From Nostoc sp. MG11 (GTDB lineage Bacteria; Cyanobacteriota; Cyanobacteriia; Cyanobacteriales; Nostocaceae): 64,000 nt of DNA. Shown in pieces: positions 1 through 9,537 of this stretch. The translations under genes and the position numbers were made by a program. Each line of letters begins with the position of its first letter. The stretch's first letter is position 1. The notes beneath the pieces are model-generated. The model had not been told where the DNA came from. It did no database searches and worked only from the letters and a program-made list of their open reading frames with translations. The stretch covers positions 372,001 through 436,000 of the forward strand of contig NZ_JACXXN010000002.1 of assembly GCF_014904695.1 (NCBI RefSeq), in the 5' to 3' direction.

Positions 1-156
1 GTTTTCTGTGTGGTGAGCAGCAGTAGTATAGACGCTGTACCTATTTGTAAAAGGATAGATTGGGAAATGCTAAACAAAACCAGATTTAATCCAGAGTTAG
101 GAGAAGGCTGTTGGTTGGCAGAAGGCATTGCTAATTCTCAGTTATTAGGAAGATGA
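1..156 (+). CDS. C-terminal end of an unknown protein, cut by the window edge
   Basis: Frame 1 is open from the first base to a TGA at 154-156, giving 51 residues ending in NSQLLGR. No start is visible because the gene would begin outside the window. I recognise no domain. A 51-codon open frame could also be chance, so this is weakly supported. The following 190 bases up to the next gene hold no other convincing ORF and probably carry the promoter of the DUF1574 gene. Confidence 0.4.
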   Translation, partial: VFCVVSSSSIDAVPICKRIDWEMLNKTRFNPELGEGCWLAEGIANSQLLGR

Positions 157-345
157 GTAAAATAAACGCAAAACTTAAGATTCAGTCTGACTTGCAACCG
201 TACAAAACTATCTTTGCCCATTTTGCGAGCTACGAAGGTGACAAAAGTGTTAAAAAAAAATGTCAGAGTGTGATAAATCTATGGTTCTAGTTTACAAGTG
301 CAGGCACTATCCCCCAATCATCGCTTCCTGTAAAGTTAACTTCCC

Positions 346-3300
346 ATGAAAACAGTATTACCAGACCACCAGCAATCCTTAGTGCAATTGGTAAGCCAAG
401 CAACAGGAATCAACACTTTTGGGGTGAAAGTCCGGTTGCGGGGAAACGATCTGCACATTCTTTGTGAAGGTACAGAGTGTCCGCAACGTTGGCGAACTTT
501 GTCTGATTTGCTGCGAGCATTACAGCAAACAGACTTGGATACTCTCACAAGCAGCGAACAACCCTCAATATACCAAGTATTTGTCTACGGTCGAAAAAAA
601 GAGCAACAGCGCCCCCAATGGTGTCATCGGGTTTACTTGAATCAAATAGAACGGCATCTGGAGCAGGCGCAACAAGCTCTGTTAGAAGACTCGGAAAAAT
701 CAAGACAACCCGGTGGGGCGCTGATTGTCTCTAACGAAAGTTTGGCACGCCAGGGACATCCAGATGCTATTGCTCGTTATCTTAGCGAAACTTTGAGTAC
801 CTTGGGGGTGGCAGTACAGGTAAAGATTCGGAAGTCTCAGCCAAGACAGAACTCTCAGCCTGATGAAAATCGCCTATGGATATTTTGTCAATCGAGCTAT
901 AGCCCCGATGCATCATTGCTAGCGGAACCAGTAGCCCAAAAGTTGCGTCATCTGAAGCTTTGCGGCTACCAGGATGCCGTGATTGTTTCGCAAGTCAGCG
1001 GTGAGAGTGCGCCAGATTGGTTATTGCGGATTGATCTAACGCCGCCAGAGGTGATGCTCAAGGAATGGGCGCGTTGGGGAGATGTGCAGGCGATCGCCAT
1101 GCTATTAACTGAGTTATTTGCCGAGTCCAAAGTTGCCATCCAAGCTTCTCTCAAAGAATCAACCCTGCATGTCTTTTGCACCCCAGCTTTTGACCCTTTA
1201 GAAACTGCCCCAGCGCCAGATAAAGCCCAGTGCTTGGAGGCGATTTTACCACTGCTAGAAGCGATCGCGCCCCAAGGCATGCTCGCCGCCACCATCTACG
1301 GTCAAAAAACAGGCGATAAGCAACCCGCTTGGATTGATTGGGTTTCTTTACCTGCTACTGAACATCCTGCTCTTGCTGTGTCAGCACTAGAACTGGCGAC
1401 TACTGGCGATGAACCTGCGATCGTTTTTTTACTGGAGCGCTTACTTAATCCTGACCTAGAGTGGCGTTTATTAACAGGTGGTATTCGGGTACTCCTGCTA
1501 AATAAAGGTGATTTATTGCACATTATGTGTGATGCGCCCGTTTGTCCAGCACGCAAACAAGTCGCAAACAAAGTTGCTCAGTTTGTGCGTCAGTTAAAAC
1601 TTCCTGCAATTATGGGAGTGCGTGTTTACGGACGCCGTGCTGGCAATAAAGAACCTTTTTGGCACTACGGTGTTGATTTTGATCATCGCCAACGTTTAGT
1701 ACCAGAAGCTACCCCAGAATTTGCTGCTACTTCTCAATATGTTAGCGACCTCATCACCTCTGAGACAGACGAGCCAATTTTGCGTCCCGATTTAACAACA
1801 GAAGAAGTTCAAAGTTTTGTTACGGGAGTGGCGCGGGATTGGGTGACAACGGCAAGTGCAACAGTGAAAAAATGGCTGTTGGTAACTCAGCTATTTACCG
1901 AAAACAACCAGTCAGCGGATTTCAACTCTGATAGTCAAGGACTTAAGGTCGCTTTAGTCTGGGGAACGTTGGGATTATTGCTTACTCTCCAAACCGATTG
2001 GGTGTTGGGTAAAATTATCGCACGTACCATGTCAACACCAACTGCTACTAGTGCCTCGCCTGCATCATCTTCTAAGCAAAAAGCATCGTTGACATCTGGA
2101 AAAAATCAGAGTGAGAGAACAGCATTTTTAGCCAACACTTCCAAGACGAAATCCCCTCCAAATAATAGTTCTGTATTTAATGCTTCTGAGTTTACTCAAA
2201 GTGATGATATCCCAGAAAGGAATTTGGCAGCTGCACCACTCAAAGAAAAGGCAACTGCAACCGCTATTTTATTAGCAGCGCGATCGCAAATGCCAAGTTT
2301 CAATGTTAGACAGTTAGATGAGCAACTAGTGCTGTACAAACAACGTCTGGCTAGAACTGGGACTCCACCTGATGTGTTGATTATTGGCTCCTCCCGCGCC
2401 CTTAGAGGAGTAGATCCGGCAGCGCTTTCTAAAGCTTTGGCAACTCAGGGTTATCCAAATCTTGACGTGTTTAACTTTGGTATTAATGGTGCTACAGCAC
2501 AAGTTGTAGACTTTGTTATCCGTGAGGTTTTGGAACCATCAGAACTACCCAAACTAATTGTCTGGGCGGATGGGGCCCGTGCTTTTAATAGTGGTCGCGA
2601 GGATATAACCTTTAAATCAATCACAGCATCAAATGGCTACAAACAGGCGTTGCAGAAAAAACTAGCAACTCCAAATAGCAATGAGGTCAAAAATCCTGCA
2701 AATTCTCTTGAGAAGCAAAAGCTAAAAGCGGAAAAACAAGAGATTAGCATCTATCAAGCTGTAGATGAATGGTTGAATCAGAGTTTAGCTGTTTTCTCGG
2801 CTAGCTACCAAAACCGTGACCAGATTAAAAGTTTATTGCAAAAACAATTTAACTCATTGCCATTAGTTAGCGATCGCTCTCAAACAACCACATCAAAAAC
2901 ACAGTCAAAAACTGATAATTCAGACGAGTATACTTCTCAGCAAGCAGTTGACTTTGATGGCTTTCTACCCTTGTCTATTCGCTTCAATCCCGCTAGATAC
3001 TATCAAAAACATTCGAGAGTTCCAGGGAATTATGACAATGACTATAAATCTTTCCAAATAGGAGGTGAACAAGATGCCGCATTCCAAGCAGTGCTTCAGT
3101 TTACCCAGTCTCAAAAGATTTCCTTAGTGTTTGTCAACACGCCTCTCACCGCAGATTATCTAGACCCAGTACGCAAAAAATATGAGCAAGAATTTCAGCA
3201 ATATATGTTGAGTTTAGGTACTAGTCCCAACTTCATCTATCGCGATTTGAGCCAACAGTGGACAAAAACAAATGACTACTTTTCTGACCCTAGCCACCTC

Positions 3301-3372
3301 AATCGCTTTGGGGCATACGAAGTCTCGAAAAAGCTAGCTCACGACCCGATGATTCCGTGGCCAACTAAGTAA
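346..3372 (+). CDS. DUF1574 / SGNH-hydrolase-like protein with four N-terminal repeats
   Basis: A 1008-residue protein. The first ~450 residues hold four diverged copies of a ~90-residue module (about 27-90, 156-235, 263-335, 380-445), each with a strand like LHILCEG or LHIMCDA and ending in a VYGR..W motif. A hydrophobic segment lies at about 532-555, followed by a Ser/Thr/Lys-rich linker. The C-terminal part looks like an SGNH hydrolase: a GSS nucleophile block (VLIIGSSRALRG, ~678-689) and a DPSHLNRFG block near 980 supplying Asp and His. This matches the DUF1574 family of cyanobacteria. The MBOAT gene starts 100 bp downstream, so the pair probably transfers acyl groups to an extracytoplasmic glycan, as AlgI/AlgJ-X or DltB/DltD pairs do. 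That role is inference; the substrate is unknown. The ATG start at 346 gives the full repeat module. Confidence 0.8.
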   Translation: MKTVLPDHQQSLVQLVSQATGINTFGVKVRLRGNDLHILCEGTECPQRWRTLSDLLRALQQTDLDTLTSSEQPSIYQVFVYGRKKEQQRPQWCHRVYLNQIERHLEQAQQALLEDSEKSRQPGGALIVSNESLARQGHPDAIARYLSETLSTLGVAVQVKIRKSQPRQNSQPDENRLWIFCQSSYSPDASLLAEPVAQKLRHLKLCGYQDAVIVSQVSGESAPDWLLRIDLTPPEVMLKEWARWGDVQAIAMLLTELFAESKVAIQASLKESTLHVFCTPAFDPLETAPAPDKAQCLEAILPLLEAIAPQGMLAATIYGQKTGDKQPAWIDWVSLPATEHPALAVSALELATTGDEPAIVFLLERLLNPDLEWRLLTGGIRVLLLNKGDLLHIMCDAPVCPARKQVANKVAQFVRQLKLPAIMGVRVYGRRAGNKEPFWHYGVDFDHRQRLVPEATPEFAATSQYVSDLITSETDEPILRPDLTTEEVQSFVTGVARDWVTTASATVKKWLLVTQLFTENNQSADFNSDSQGLKVALVWGTLGLLLTLQTDWVLGKIIARTMSTPTATSASPASSSKQKASLTSGKNQSERTAFLANTSKTKSPPNNSSVFNASEFTQSDDIPERNLAAAPLKEKATATAILLAARSQMPSFNVRQLDEQLVLYKQRLARTGTPPDVLIIGSSRALRGVDPAALSKALATQGYPNLDVFNFGINGATAQVVDFVIREVLEPSELPKLIVWADGARAFNSGREDITFKSITASNGYKQALQKKLATPNSNEVKNPANSLEKQKLKAEKQEISIYQAVDEWLNQSLAVFSASYQNRDQIKSLLQKQFNSLPLVSDRSQTTTSKTQSKTDNSDEYTSQQAVDFDGFLPLSIRFNPARYYQKHSRVPGNYDNDYKSFQIGGEQDAAFQAVLQFTQSQKISLVFVNTPLTADYLDPVRKKYEQEFQQYMLSLGTSPNFIYRDLSQQWTKTNDYFSDPSHLNRFGAYEVSKKLAHDPMIPWPTK

Positions 3373-3436
3373 GAAAAAGGGGGAGATGGGAAGCAGAGGG
3401 AGAAAATAACTCTTGACCCTTTACCCTTGAAAAATA

Positions 3437-3466
3437 ACAAATGACAAATGACAAATGATAAATAAC
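3437..3466. repeat. Heptanucleotide repeat (STRR type)
   Basis: Tandem ACAAATG-like heptamers lie between the DUF1574 gene and the MBOAT gene. Short tandemly repeated heptamers of this kind are typical of Nostoc and Anabaena intergenic regions. No function is evident. Confidence 0.75.
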
Positions 3467-3472
3467 TAACCA

Positions 3473-4969
3473 ATGAACTTTATATCAATTTTCTATGGAC
3501 TGTTTTTGTTAAGTGTACTAGGAATTTACTGGTCTTTAGCAAAACAAAAATTACGTTTGTGGACACTGCTAATTGCTAGTCTTGTTTTTTATGCATCTTT
3601 GCATGTCCAGTACATACCATTACTATTAGCACTTACTTTTATCAATTTCCGTCTGGGTCTGGAGATTGGAAAAAACACCTCACCAGGACAACATTCTCTT
3701 GACTATAAAATTTCTAATGAAGAGTGGCAGTTTTCCCAAGGTGACTGGAATCTTCGCCGACTAAAGCTGTTATGGGTAGGTGTGATTTTAAATGTTTTAC
3801 TGTTATTAGGTTTTAAGTATTTACCACTTTTATTCAAGTTTGTTTTTCAGATAGAAATAAACTCACCAGATAGTGCTTTTAAGTCTATGCCTCTGGGGAT
3901 TTCATTTTTCACCTTTGAATGTATAGCCTATTTGGTAGATGTCTATCGCGGTGCGCCCGCTACTGATCAGTTTCTCAAATTTGCAACATATAAACTATTC
4001 TTTGCCAAACTGATATCAGGCCCAATTACTCGCTATCACAACCTAGCAAATCAATTCAATACGCTACATCTTCCTACTACTGATAAAGTTGCAGAGGCGT
4101 TGTGGTTGATTGCTAGGGGTGCAGTCAAGAAAGGTATTTTAGCAGACCAATTGGGAATTTTTGTTGATTTATCTTTTGGCAACTTGCAACGGGCGGGTAG
4201 TACTGATCTTTGGTTAGCTACATTTGCTTATGGCTTGCAATTGTATTTGGATTTCAACGGTTATGTAGACATTGCCCGTGGTAGTGCTTTACTCTTCGGG
4301 TTGGTTTTGCCTGAAAATTTTGACTTTCCCTACTTCAGCACCAATATTGCAGAGTTTTGGCGGCGTTGGCACATGACTCTGGGAGATTGGCTGCGTAACT
4401 ACCTCTACTTTCCTTTAGGCGGTTCCCGACGGGGTTTAGCCCGCACTTGCTGGAATTTATTGATTGTGATGCTAATTGCAGGTATCTGGCACGGATCTGC
4501 TTTAGGTTATGTCGTTTGGGGCGTATTCCACGGCTTAGCTTTAGTGGTTCATCGACTTACAGATACTATGAGCGATCGCTTTGAAAATCTGGAACAATTC
4601 TGGCAAAATCCTCTGGGTATATTTGTAGCTTGGTTGTTAACTCAACTAATGGTTTTCACCTCTTGGATTTGGTTTCGCCTCCCCAACCCCCAAGACTCTT
4701 TTTTAGTAATTAGGCATCTTTGGGGTTATCCTGCTGATGAACAATTTGCTCAAAAGGTCTACGTGGAGGCTCTGAATATGAGTCAATATCAACTCACCTG
4801 GGTGCTGCTAGCTATAGCTAGTTTCATGGGTGTAGTCTATGTCTTTAACCGCAAATTGAAGTTAGAGTTCCACTGGCCTGTAAAGCTTGTTTTCGTGCCT
4901 CTATGTCTCTACGCCGTTTGGTTATTAGCTCCTGAAGGCAGCTTGCCCTACATATACTTTGATTTTTAA
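3473..4969 (+). CDS. MBOAT family O-acyltransferase (AlgI/DltB-like)
   Basis: A 498-residue polytopic membrane protein with the membrane-bound O-acyltransferase signatures: EFWRRWHMTLGDWLRNYLYF near residue 293, then GGSRRG, and GIWHG near residue 337 containing the invariant catalytic histidine. AlgI and DltB move acyl groups from a cytoplasmic donor to an extracytoplasmic acceptor with an SGNH partner. The upstream DUF1574/SGNH gene is the natural partner, so co-transcription is likely (100-bp gap filled by heptamer repeats). Length and motif order are normal for the family. The acceptor, perhaps an exopolysaccharide, cannot be read from sequence. Confidence 0.88.
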   Translation: MNFISIFYGLFLLSVLGIYWSLAKQKLRLWTLLIASLVFYASLHVQYIPLLLALTFINFRLGLEIGKNTSPGQHSLDYKISNEEWQFSQGDWNLRRLKLLWVGVILNVLLLLGFKYLPLLFKFVFQIEINSPDSAFKSMPLGISFFTFECIAYLVDVYRGAPATDQFLKFATYKLFFAKLISGPITRYHNLANQFNTLHLPTTDKVAEALWLIARGAVKKGILADQLGIFVDLSFGNLQRAGSTDLWLATFAYGLQLYLDFNGYVDIARGSALLFGLVLPENFDFPYFSTNIAEFWRRWHMTLGDWLRNYLYFPLGGSRRGLARTCWNLLIVMLIAGIWHGSALGYVVWGVFHGLALVVHRLTDTMSDRFENLEQFWQNPLGIFVAWLLTQLMVFTSWIWFRLPNPQDSFLVIRHLWGYPADEQFAQKVYVEALNMSQYQLTWVLLAIASFMGVVYVFNRKLKLEFHWPVKLVFVPLCLYAVWLLAPEGSLPYIYFDF

Positions 4970-5193
4970 TTAAAACCTGAGTAGTAAGCAGGGTGGACAA
5001 CAGGGCAAAGGCAGGGCGGCCACTTTGCAGAATAAGGGAAGCCGTTTTCTAAATCCGTTTCACATGGTAGTAGTCCTTGTATATGTAGTGAATTGAGTGT
5101 GGTTGGATTGCGTGAGGCGATCGCGGTAATCCACTGCGTCTCTGCTCCGCTGTTATTAAATATAGCTAAAGTGATTTTAAAACGAAATAAATT

Positions 5194-5472
5194 ATGACTA
5201 ACCCAGAAAATCTCAGCGATCGCCTAGATGACATTGATCAACGATTAGACCAGTTGGGCGATGAACTCGACTTAATCCGTACAATTCAAGACGGAATGAG
5301 ACGAGAAACCCGTGCTACCAGCCAAACTGCTGGCAGACTTGAGCGAACGGTGCGGGAACTTGCAGATATTGCCCGACTCCATCAACAAGCACTTAGACAA
5401 TCTCAGACTGAAACCGAGCGTATTTGGCAGTATCTTCTACGCCAACAAGGCGGTAATGGCAACAGTCCCTAA
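5194..5472 (+). CDS. Small coiled-coil protein, function unknown
   Basis: A 92-residue, highly charged, soluble protein. Heptad-like spacing of Leu/Ile runs through most of it (DRLDDIDQRLDQLGDELDLI, then ERTVRELADIARL), indicating a helical coiled coil. There are no cysteines, no signal peptide and no enzyme motif. It stands alone between the MBOAT gene and psbA, with 224 bp upstream and ~600 bp downstream. HIP1 octamers overlap its start. An ORF of this composition is plausible as a real gene, but I cannot assign a role. Confidence 0.6.
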   Translation: MTNPENLSDRLDDIDQRLDQLGDELDLIRTIQDGMRRETRATSQTAGRLERTVRELADIARLHQQALRQSQTETERIWQYLLRQQGGNGNSP

Positions 5473-6074
5473 CCACGACATAAATAAATATGAAGCTACA
5501 TGATCGCAATTCTTTATATGAGTGAAGACCTACCAACGCAACTACACACAGGGTGGCCACATCATGTCAATAATAAAATTTTATTCTCAATAAACCCTAA
5601 AATAATATCATTAAGGTATGTTATTGACAAAGATTTAAGCGATCGCTTGAGGCTTGGAAAATAAATCAAACGAGAAATACTGATTTTGTGGTTTGTTCTT
5701 AATCTTGGTTGTGATCAAGAGTACTTTAGATGCATTTGCCCTGGGGTGGACAATGACCACTCTGCTAATTTTTTAATAAATGTTTTTTATTAAAAAGTTT
5801 AAAGACTATTTATATAGAAATGTAAAGTTAGCTAACTAGGCGATCGCCTTATTAAAAGCATAGTTTTTTTAATATATTAAAAGGTTTTGAGCGCCTGAAT
5901 TAACTCTAAATTATTGGTAAATAAACTTTACAGTTAGATGAGCTTAATCAACAAATTTATTACAGAATATTAAGTCATATATCGCATCAAAATAAATTCA
6001 TGTAGACTCGAATACAGCAGGCAAACATTCATCTGCCTGATTCATTTGTAACAACCAATAGCACTTATAAAACA
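5473..6074 (+). promoter_or_regulatory. psbA upstream region, no ORF
   Basis: About 600 bases of AT-rich sequence between the small coiled-coil gene and psbA. It must contain the psbA promoter and leader, but I cannot fix a transcription start. The last ~75 bases contain a GCAGGCAAAC..CTGCCTG inverted repeat (about 6018-6040) that could form a hairpin in the 5' leader. No RNA gene was recognised. Confidence 0.35.
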
Positions 6075-7157
6075 ATGACTACAACCTTACAACAGCGCTC
6101 CAGCGCTAACGTATGGGCGCGTTTTTGCGAGTGGATTACAAGTACCGAAAACCGTATATATATCGGTTGGTTCGGTGTTTTGATGATTCCCACTCTCTTA
6201 GCCGCCACCACCTGCTTCATCATCGCTTTCATCGCTGCTCCTCCTGTAGACATCGATGGTATCCGTGAGCCAGTTGCAGGTTCTTTGATCTACGGAAACA
6301 ACATCATCTCTGGTGCAGTTGTTCCTTCTTCTAACGCGATCGGCTTGCACTTCTACCCCATTTGGGAAGCTGCTTCCTTAGATGAGTGGTTGTACAACGG
6401 TGGCCCTTACCAATTGGTAGTATTTCACTTCTTGATAGGTTGTGCTTGCTACTTGGGTCGTCAGTGGGAATTGTCCTACCGCTTGGGTATGCGTCCTTGG
6501 ATCTGCGTAGCTTACAGCGCACCTTTGGCTTCTGCTGCCGCAGTATTGTTGATCTACCCCATTGGTCAAGGTTCATTCTCCGACGGTATGCCTTTGGGTA
6601 TCTCAGGAACCTTCAACTTCATGATCGTGTTCCAAGCAGAACATAATATCCTGATGCACCCCTTCCACATGTTAGGTGTGGCTGGTGTATTCGGCGGTTC
6701 TTTGTTCAGTGCAATGCACGGTTCACTAGTAACCTCCTCCTTGGTTCGTGAAACCACTGAAACCGAATCTCTAAACTACGGTTACAAATTCGGTCAAGAA
6801 GAAGAAACCTACAACATCGTTGCAGCCCACGGCTACTTCGGTCGTCTAATCTTCCAATACGCTTCTTTCAACAACAGCCGTTCACTGCACTTCTTCTTAG
6901 CTGCATGGCCTGTTGTCGGCATCTGGTTCACCGCTTTGGGTGTAAGCACGATGGCGTTCAACCTGAACGGTTTCAACTTCAACCAATCCGTGATTGACTC
7001 TCAAGGTCGCGTCATCTCAACTTGGGCAGACGTAATCAACCGCGCTAACCTAGGTATGGAAGTAATGCACGAGCGTAACGCTCACAACTTCCCCCTAGAT
7101 TTGGCTGCTGGCGAAGTTGCTCCTGTTGCTTTAACCGCTCCTGCTATCAACGGTTAA
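6075..7157 (+). CDS. psbA: Photosystem II D1 protein
   Basis: A 360-residue reaction-centre protein of photosystem II in the thylakoid membrane. It binds the primary chlorophylls, pheophytin, QB and most of the Mn4CaO5 cluster. The key residues are present at canonical numbers: Tyr161, Asp170, Glu189, His190, His198, His215, Ser264, His272, His332, Glu333, His337, Asp342 and Ala344. A 16-residue tail after Ala344 is removed by CtpA. Residue 130 is Gln, the form usually seen in low-light/standard D1; high-light D1 copies usually have Glu130. Cys144 is retained, so this is not the PsbA2-type variant. Nostoc genomes carry several psbA genes, and this is one full-length copy with its own terminator. 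Confidence 0.98.
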   Translation: MTTTLQQRSSANVWARFCEWITSTENRIYIGWFGVLMIPTLLAATTCFIIAFIAAPPVDIDGIREPVAGSLIYGNNIISGAVVPSSNAIGLHFYPIWEAASLDEWLYNGGPYQLVVFHFLIGCACYLGRQWELSYRLGMRPWICVAYSAPLASAAAVLLIYPIGQGSFSDGMPLGISGTFNFMIVFQAEHNILMHPFHMLGVAGVFGGSLFSAMHGSLVTSSLVRETTETESLNYGYKFGQEEETYNIVAAHGYFGRLIFQYASFNNSRSLHFFLAAWPVVGIWFTALGVSTMAFNLNGFNFNQSVIDSQGRVISTWADVINRANLGMEVMHERNAHNFPLDLAAGEVAPVALTAPAING

Positions 7158-7205
7158 TACTTAAATACTGTAGAGATGTTGGAATGCAACATCTTTAATT
7201 AAATC

Positions 7206-7237
7206 AAAAGAGTCCTTCGGAAACGGAGGACTCTTTT
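7206..7237 (+). terminator. Rho-independent terminator of psbA
   Basis: Arms AAAAGAGTCC and GGACTCTTTT enclose a short GC-containing loop and run into six T residues. The hairpin starts 49 bp after the psbA stop codon. It is one of the clearest intrinsic terminators in the window, consistent with a monocistronic, highly expressed psbA. Confidence 0.92.
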
Positions 7238-7378
7238 TTGTTGTCAAAAATATACTTATCGAAACAATAAGCAAAAAAGTCGAATAAATGGGTCAATGAT
7301 GATCATGTTGTTTGTCGCTTTGTAGTGAGAAAATGCTATTGGTAGACTACAAACGCTGGGCGATACTTCCTCAAGATC

Positions 7379-8467
7379 ATGGGCAATACTTTTGGGCATC
7401 TATTCCGCATTACTACTTTTGGCGAGTCTCACGGTGGTGGTGTGGGGGTTGTGATTGATGGTTGTCCTCCACAGCTAGAAATATCAGCTGAAGAAATTCA
7501 AGTAGAACTAGATAGAAGACGTCCAGGACAAAGTAAAATTACGACTCCTCGCAAGGAAGCGGACACTTGTGAGATCCTCTCTGGCGTATTTGAAGGAAAA
7601 ACTTTAGGAACGCCCATAGCAATTTTGGTACGAAACAAAGACACTCGTCCGCAAGACTACGACGAGATGGCACAAAAGTATCGCCCTTCCCACGCAGATG
7701 CAACTTATGATGCGAAATATGGCATTCGCAATTGGCAGGGTGGGGGTAGGTCGTCAGCGCGTGAGACAATTGGACGAGTAGCAGCAGGTGCGATCGCTAA
7801 AAAAATACTCCGTCAAGTTGCCAATGTTGAAATTATTGGTTACGTCAAGCGCATCAAAGACTTAGAAGGCGTAATTGATCCAAATACCGTCACCTTAGAA
7901 CAAGTGGAAAGTAACATCGTCCGCTGTCCCGATGCCGAATGTGGCGATCGCATGATTGAATTAATTGAGCAAATTGGTAGACAAGGCGATTCTATAGGCG
8001 GTGTAGTGGAATGCGTGGCCAGGAATGTGCCGAAAGCTTTAGGTGAACCAGTATTTGATAAATTAGAAGCGGATATTGCTAAAGGTGTCATGTCTCTTCC
8101 TGCGAGTAAAGGCTTTGAAATTGGTTCAGGTTTTGCGGGAACGCTGTTAACGGGAATAGAGCATAACGACGAATATTATATTGATGAACAAGGTGAAATT
8201 CGCACTGTAACTAACCGTTCGGGTGGCATTCAAGGAGGAATTTCCAACGGAGAAAATATCATTTTACGAGTTGCATTTAAGCCAACAGCAACAATTAGAA
8301 AAGAGCAAAAGACTGTAACTCGTGAAGGTGAAGAAACGCTATTAGCTGCAAAGGGAAGACATGATCCTTGTGTATTACCGCGTGCAGTTCCAATGGTTGA
8401 GGCGATGGTAGCTTTGGTGCTATGCGATCATTTACTAAGACATCATGGGCAGTGTAAAGTGTTGTAG
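7379..8467 (+). CDS. aroC: Chorismate synthase
   Basis: A 362-residue enzyme that converts 5-enolpyruvylshikimate-3-phosphate to chorismate, the last step of the shikimate pathway, using reduced FMN. The N-terminus [20 protein letters not shown] is the family signature. The block [18 protein letters not shown] and a C-terminal [17 protein letters not shown] segment are also diagnostic. Length is normal (~360). The ATG at 7379 gives the conserved N-terminus. It follows psbA after its terminator and appears to be transcribed alone. Confidence 0.97.
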   Translation: MGNTFGHLFRITTFGESHGGGVGVVIDGCPPQLEISAEEIQVELDRRRPGQSKITTPRKEADTCEILSGVFEGKTLGTPIAILVRNKDTRPQDYDEMAQKYRPSHADATYDAKYGIRNWQGGGRSSARETIGRVAAGAIAKKILRQVANVEIIGYVKRIKDLEGVIDPNTVTLEQVESNIVRCPDAECGDRMIELIEQIGRQGDSIGGVVECVARNVPKALGEPVFDKLEADIAKGVMSLPASKGFEIGSGFAGTLLTGIEHNDEYYIDEQGEIRTVTNRSGGIQGGISNGENIILRVAFKPTATIRKEQKTVTREGEETLLAAKGRHDPCVLPRAVPMVEAMVALVLCDHLLRHHGQCKVL

Positions 8468-8597
8468 GTAACACGGAATTTTTTAAAGCAAATTTCACTA
8501 TTGTGGGATGGTGATTGTGCCATCCCTGTTTTTGACTAAGTGTTGTTATAGTAGCAGCTAACACAAATCAAGCAGTGTTATCGCGGTACTTATCAAC

Positions 8598-9473
8598 ATG
8601 GATAAAGAGTTTCAAAATCGTTTAAAACACTTTACTGTTTTAAAGTCAAAATACCAAGCAACTAAGTGTCAAGATTCATCACCCTCTAGTCTTCTATATC
8701 TTATCTTGCGAAAAGTTGACTTAGGAATTGAGCTAACCGAATTAGAGTTTGATTGGTTAAGAGAGCAGGAACTTTTTGAAACTGTTGAAACCATTTGCCA
8801 ACAGCAACAATATAACTTAGAAGAACTTAGAAAACTAGAAAATGAGTTTTCCCATCTCAAATCTCAGTATCAAGTTCCTAAAAATGGGGGAGCTTTCAAA
8901 AAGATTTCTATTACTCTGTACCCGATTCTTTGGAAGCTTGATTCAGAAAAAACGCTCACTAATTTAGAGATTGAATGGCTAAAAAATAATCAGCTTACTG
9001 GGACAGTTATTCTTGCTCAGAAGATGGAGTTGGAGAGGCATTTTTTTGTTTTGAAGATAAAGTACCAAGCTACTAAATACCAAGGTTCATCACCTAATAG
9101 CCCACTATATAAAATTCTCAATAAACTGGAAAGTAAACAAAGAATAAGCGCTCTTGAATTGGAATGGTTGCTCAAATGGGAACTATTTGAAACAGCAGAA
9201 ATTTTTGAGCAACAAGAAGCAGAAAAGAAGGCAGAGTTTATCCAGTTAAAAATAAATTATCATGCAAATAAACACCCAGATGTATCTCTATCTAGTCCGC
9301 TATACCCAATTTTGCAAAAACTTGATGCAGATGAAAAGTTGATTACTTCAGAAATTAATTGGCTGGAACAACAGGAGCTTAACGAAACAATTGCTATTGT
9401 TAAAGAACTGGAACAAGCGCGAGAATTTGCTGATTTAAAAGTTAAGTATAAAGCAAGTAAAATTGAGTGTTAA
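8598..9473 (+). CDS. 5' part of a split repeat protein, unknown function
   Basis: A 291-residue ORF made of four ~70-residue repeats, each opening with F..LK.KY.A.K, continuing with a LY.IL.KL block and ending with a L..lE..WL...L.ET motif. A fifth repeat begins but ends prematurely at a TAA after IEC. The cause is a perfect 70-bp tandem duplication (9398-9537), not a multiple of three, which shifts the frame. Deleting one copy joins this ORF to the next one and restores a single 596-residue protein. I do not recognise the family; the helical repeat pattern suggests an interaction scaffold. It is annotated as the 5' part of a broken gene. Confidence 0.65.
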   Translation: MDKEFQNRLKHFTVLKSKYQATKCQDSSPSSLLYLILRKVDLGIELTELEFDWLREQELFETVETICQQQQYNLEELRKLENEFSHLKSQYQVPKNGGAFKKISITLYPILWKLDSEKTLTNLEIEWLKNNQLTGTVILAQKMELERHFFVLKIKYQATKYQGSSPNSPLYKILNKLESKQRISALELEWLLKWELFETAEIFEQQEAEKKAEFIQLKINYHANKHPDVSLSSPLYPILQKLDADEKLITSEINWLEQQELNETIAIVKELEQAREFADLKVKYKASKIEC

Positions 9474-9537
9474 AGAACTGGAACAAGCGCGAGAATTTGC
9501 TGATTTAAAAGTTAAGTATAAAGCAAGTAAAATTGAG
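9398..9537 (+). repeat. Perfect 70-bp tandem duplication (2 copies)
   Basis: Bases 9398-9467 are repeated exactly at 9468-9537. Both copies encode the same stretch (VKELEQAREFADLKVKYKASKIE) but in shifted frames, so the first copy runs into a stop. Zero divergence means the event is very recent, or is an assembly or culture artefact. Confidence 0.97.

Noticed and set aside
1302-1571. Antisense ORFs inside the DUF1574 gene
   Set aside because: Opposite-strand shadows of a well-supported gene.
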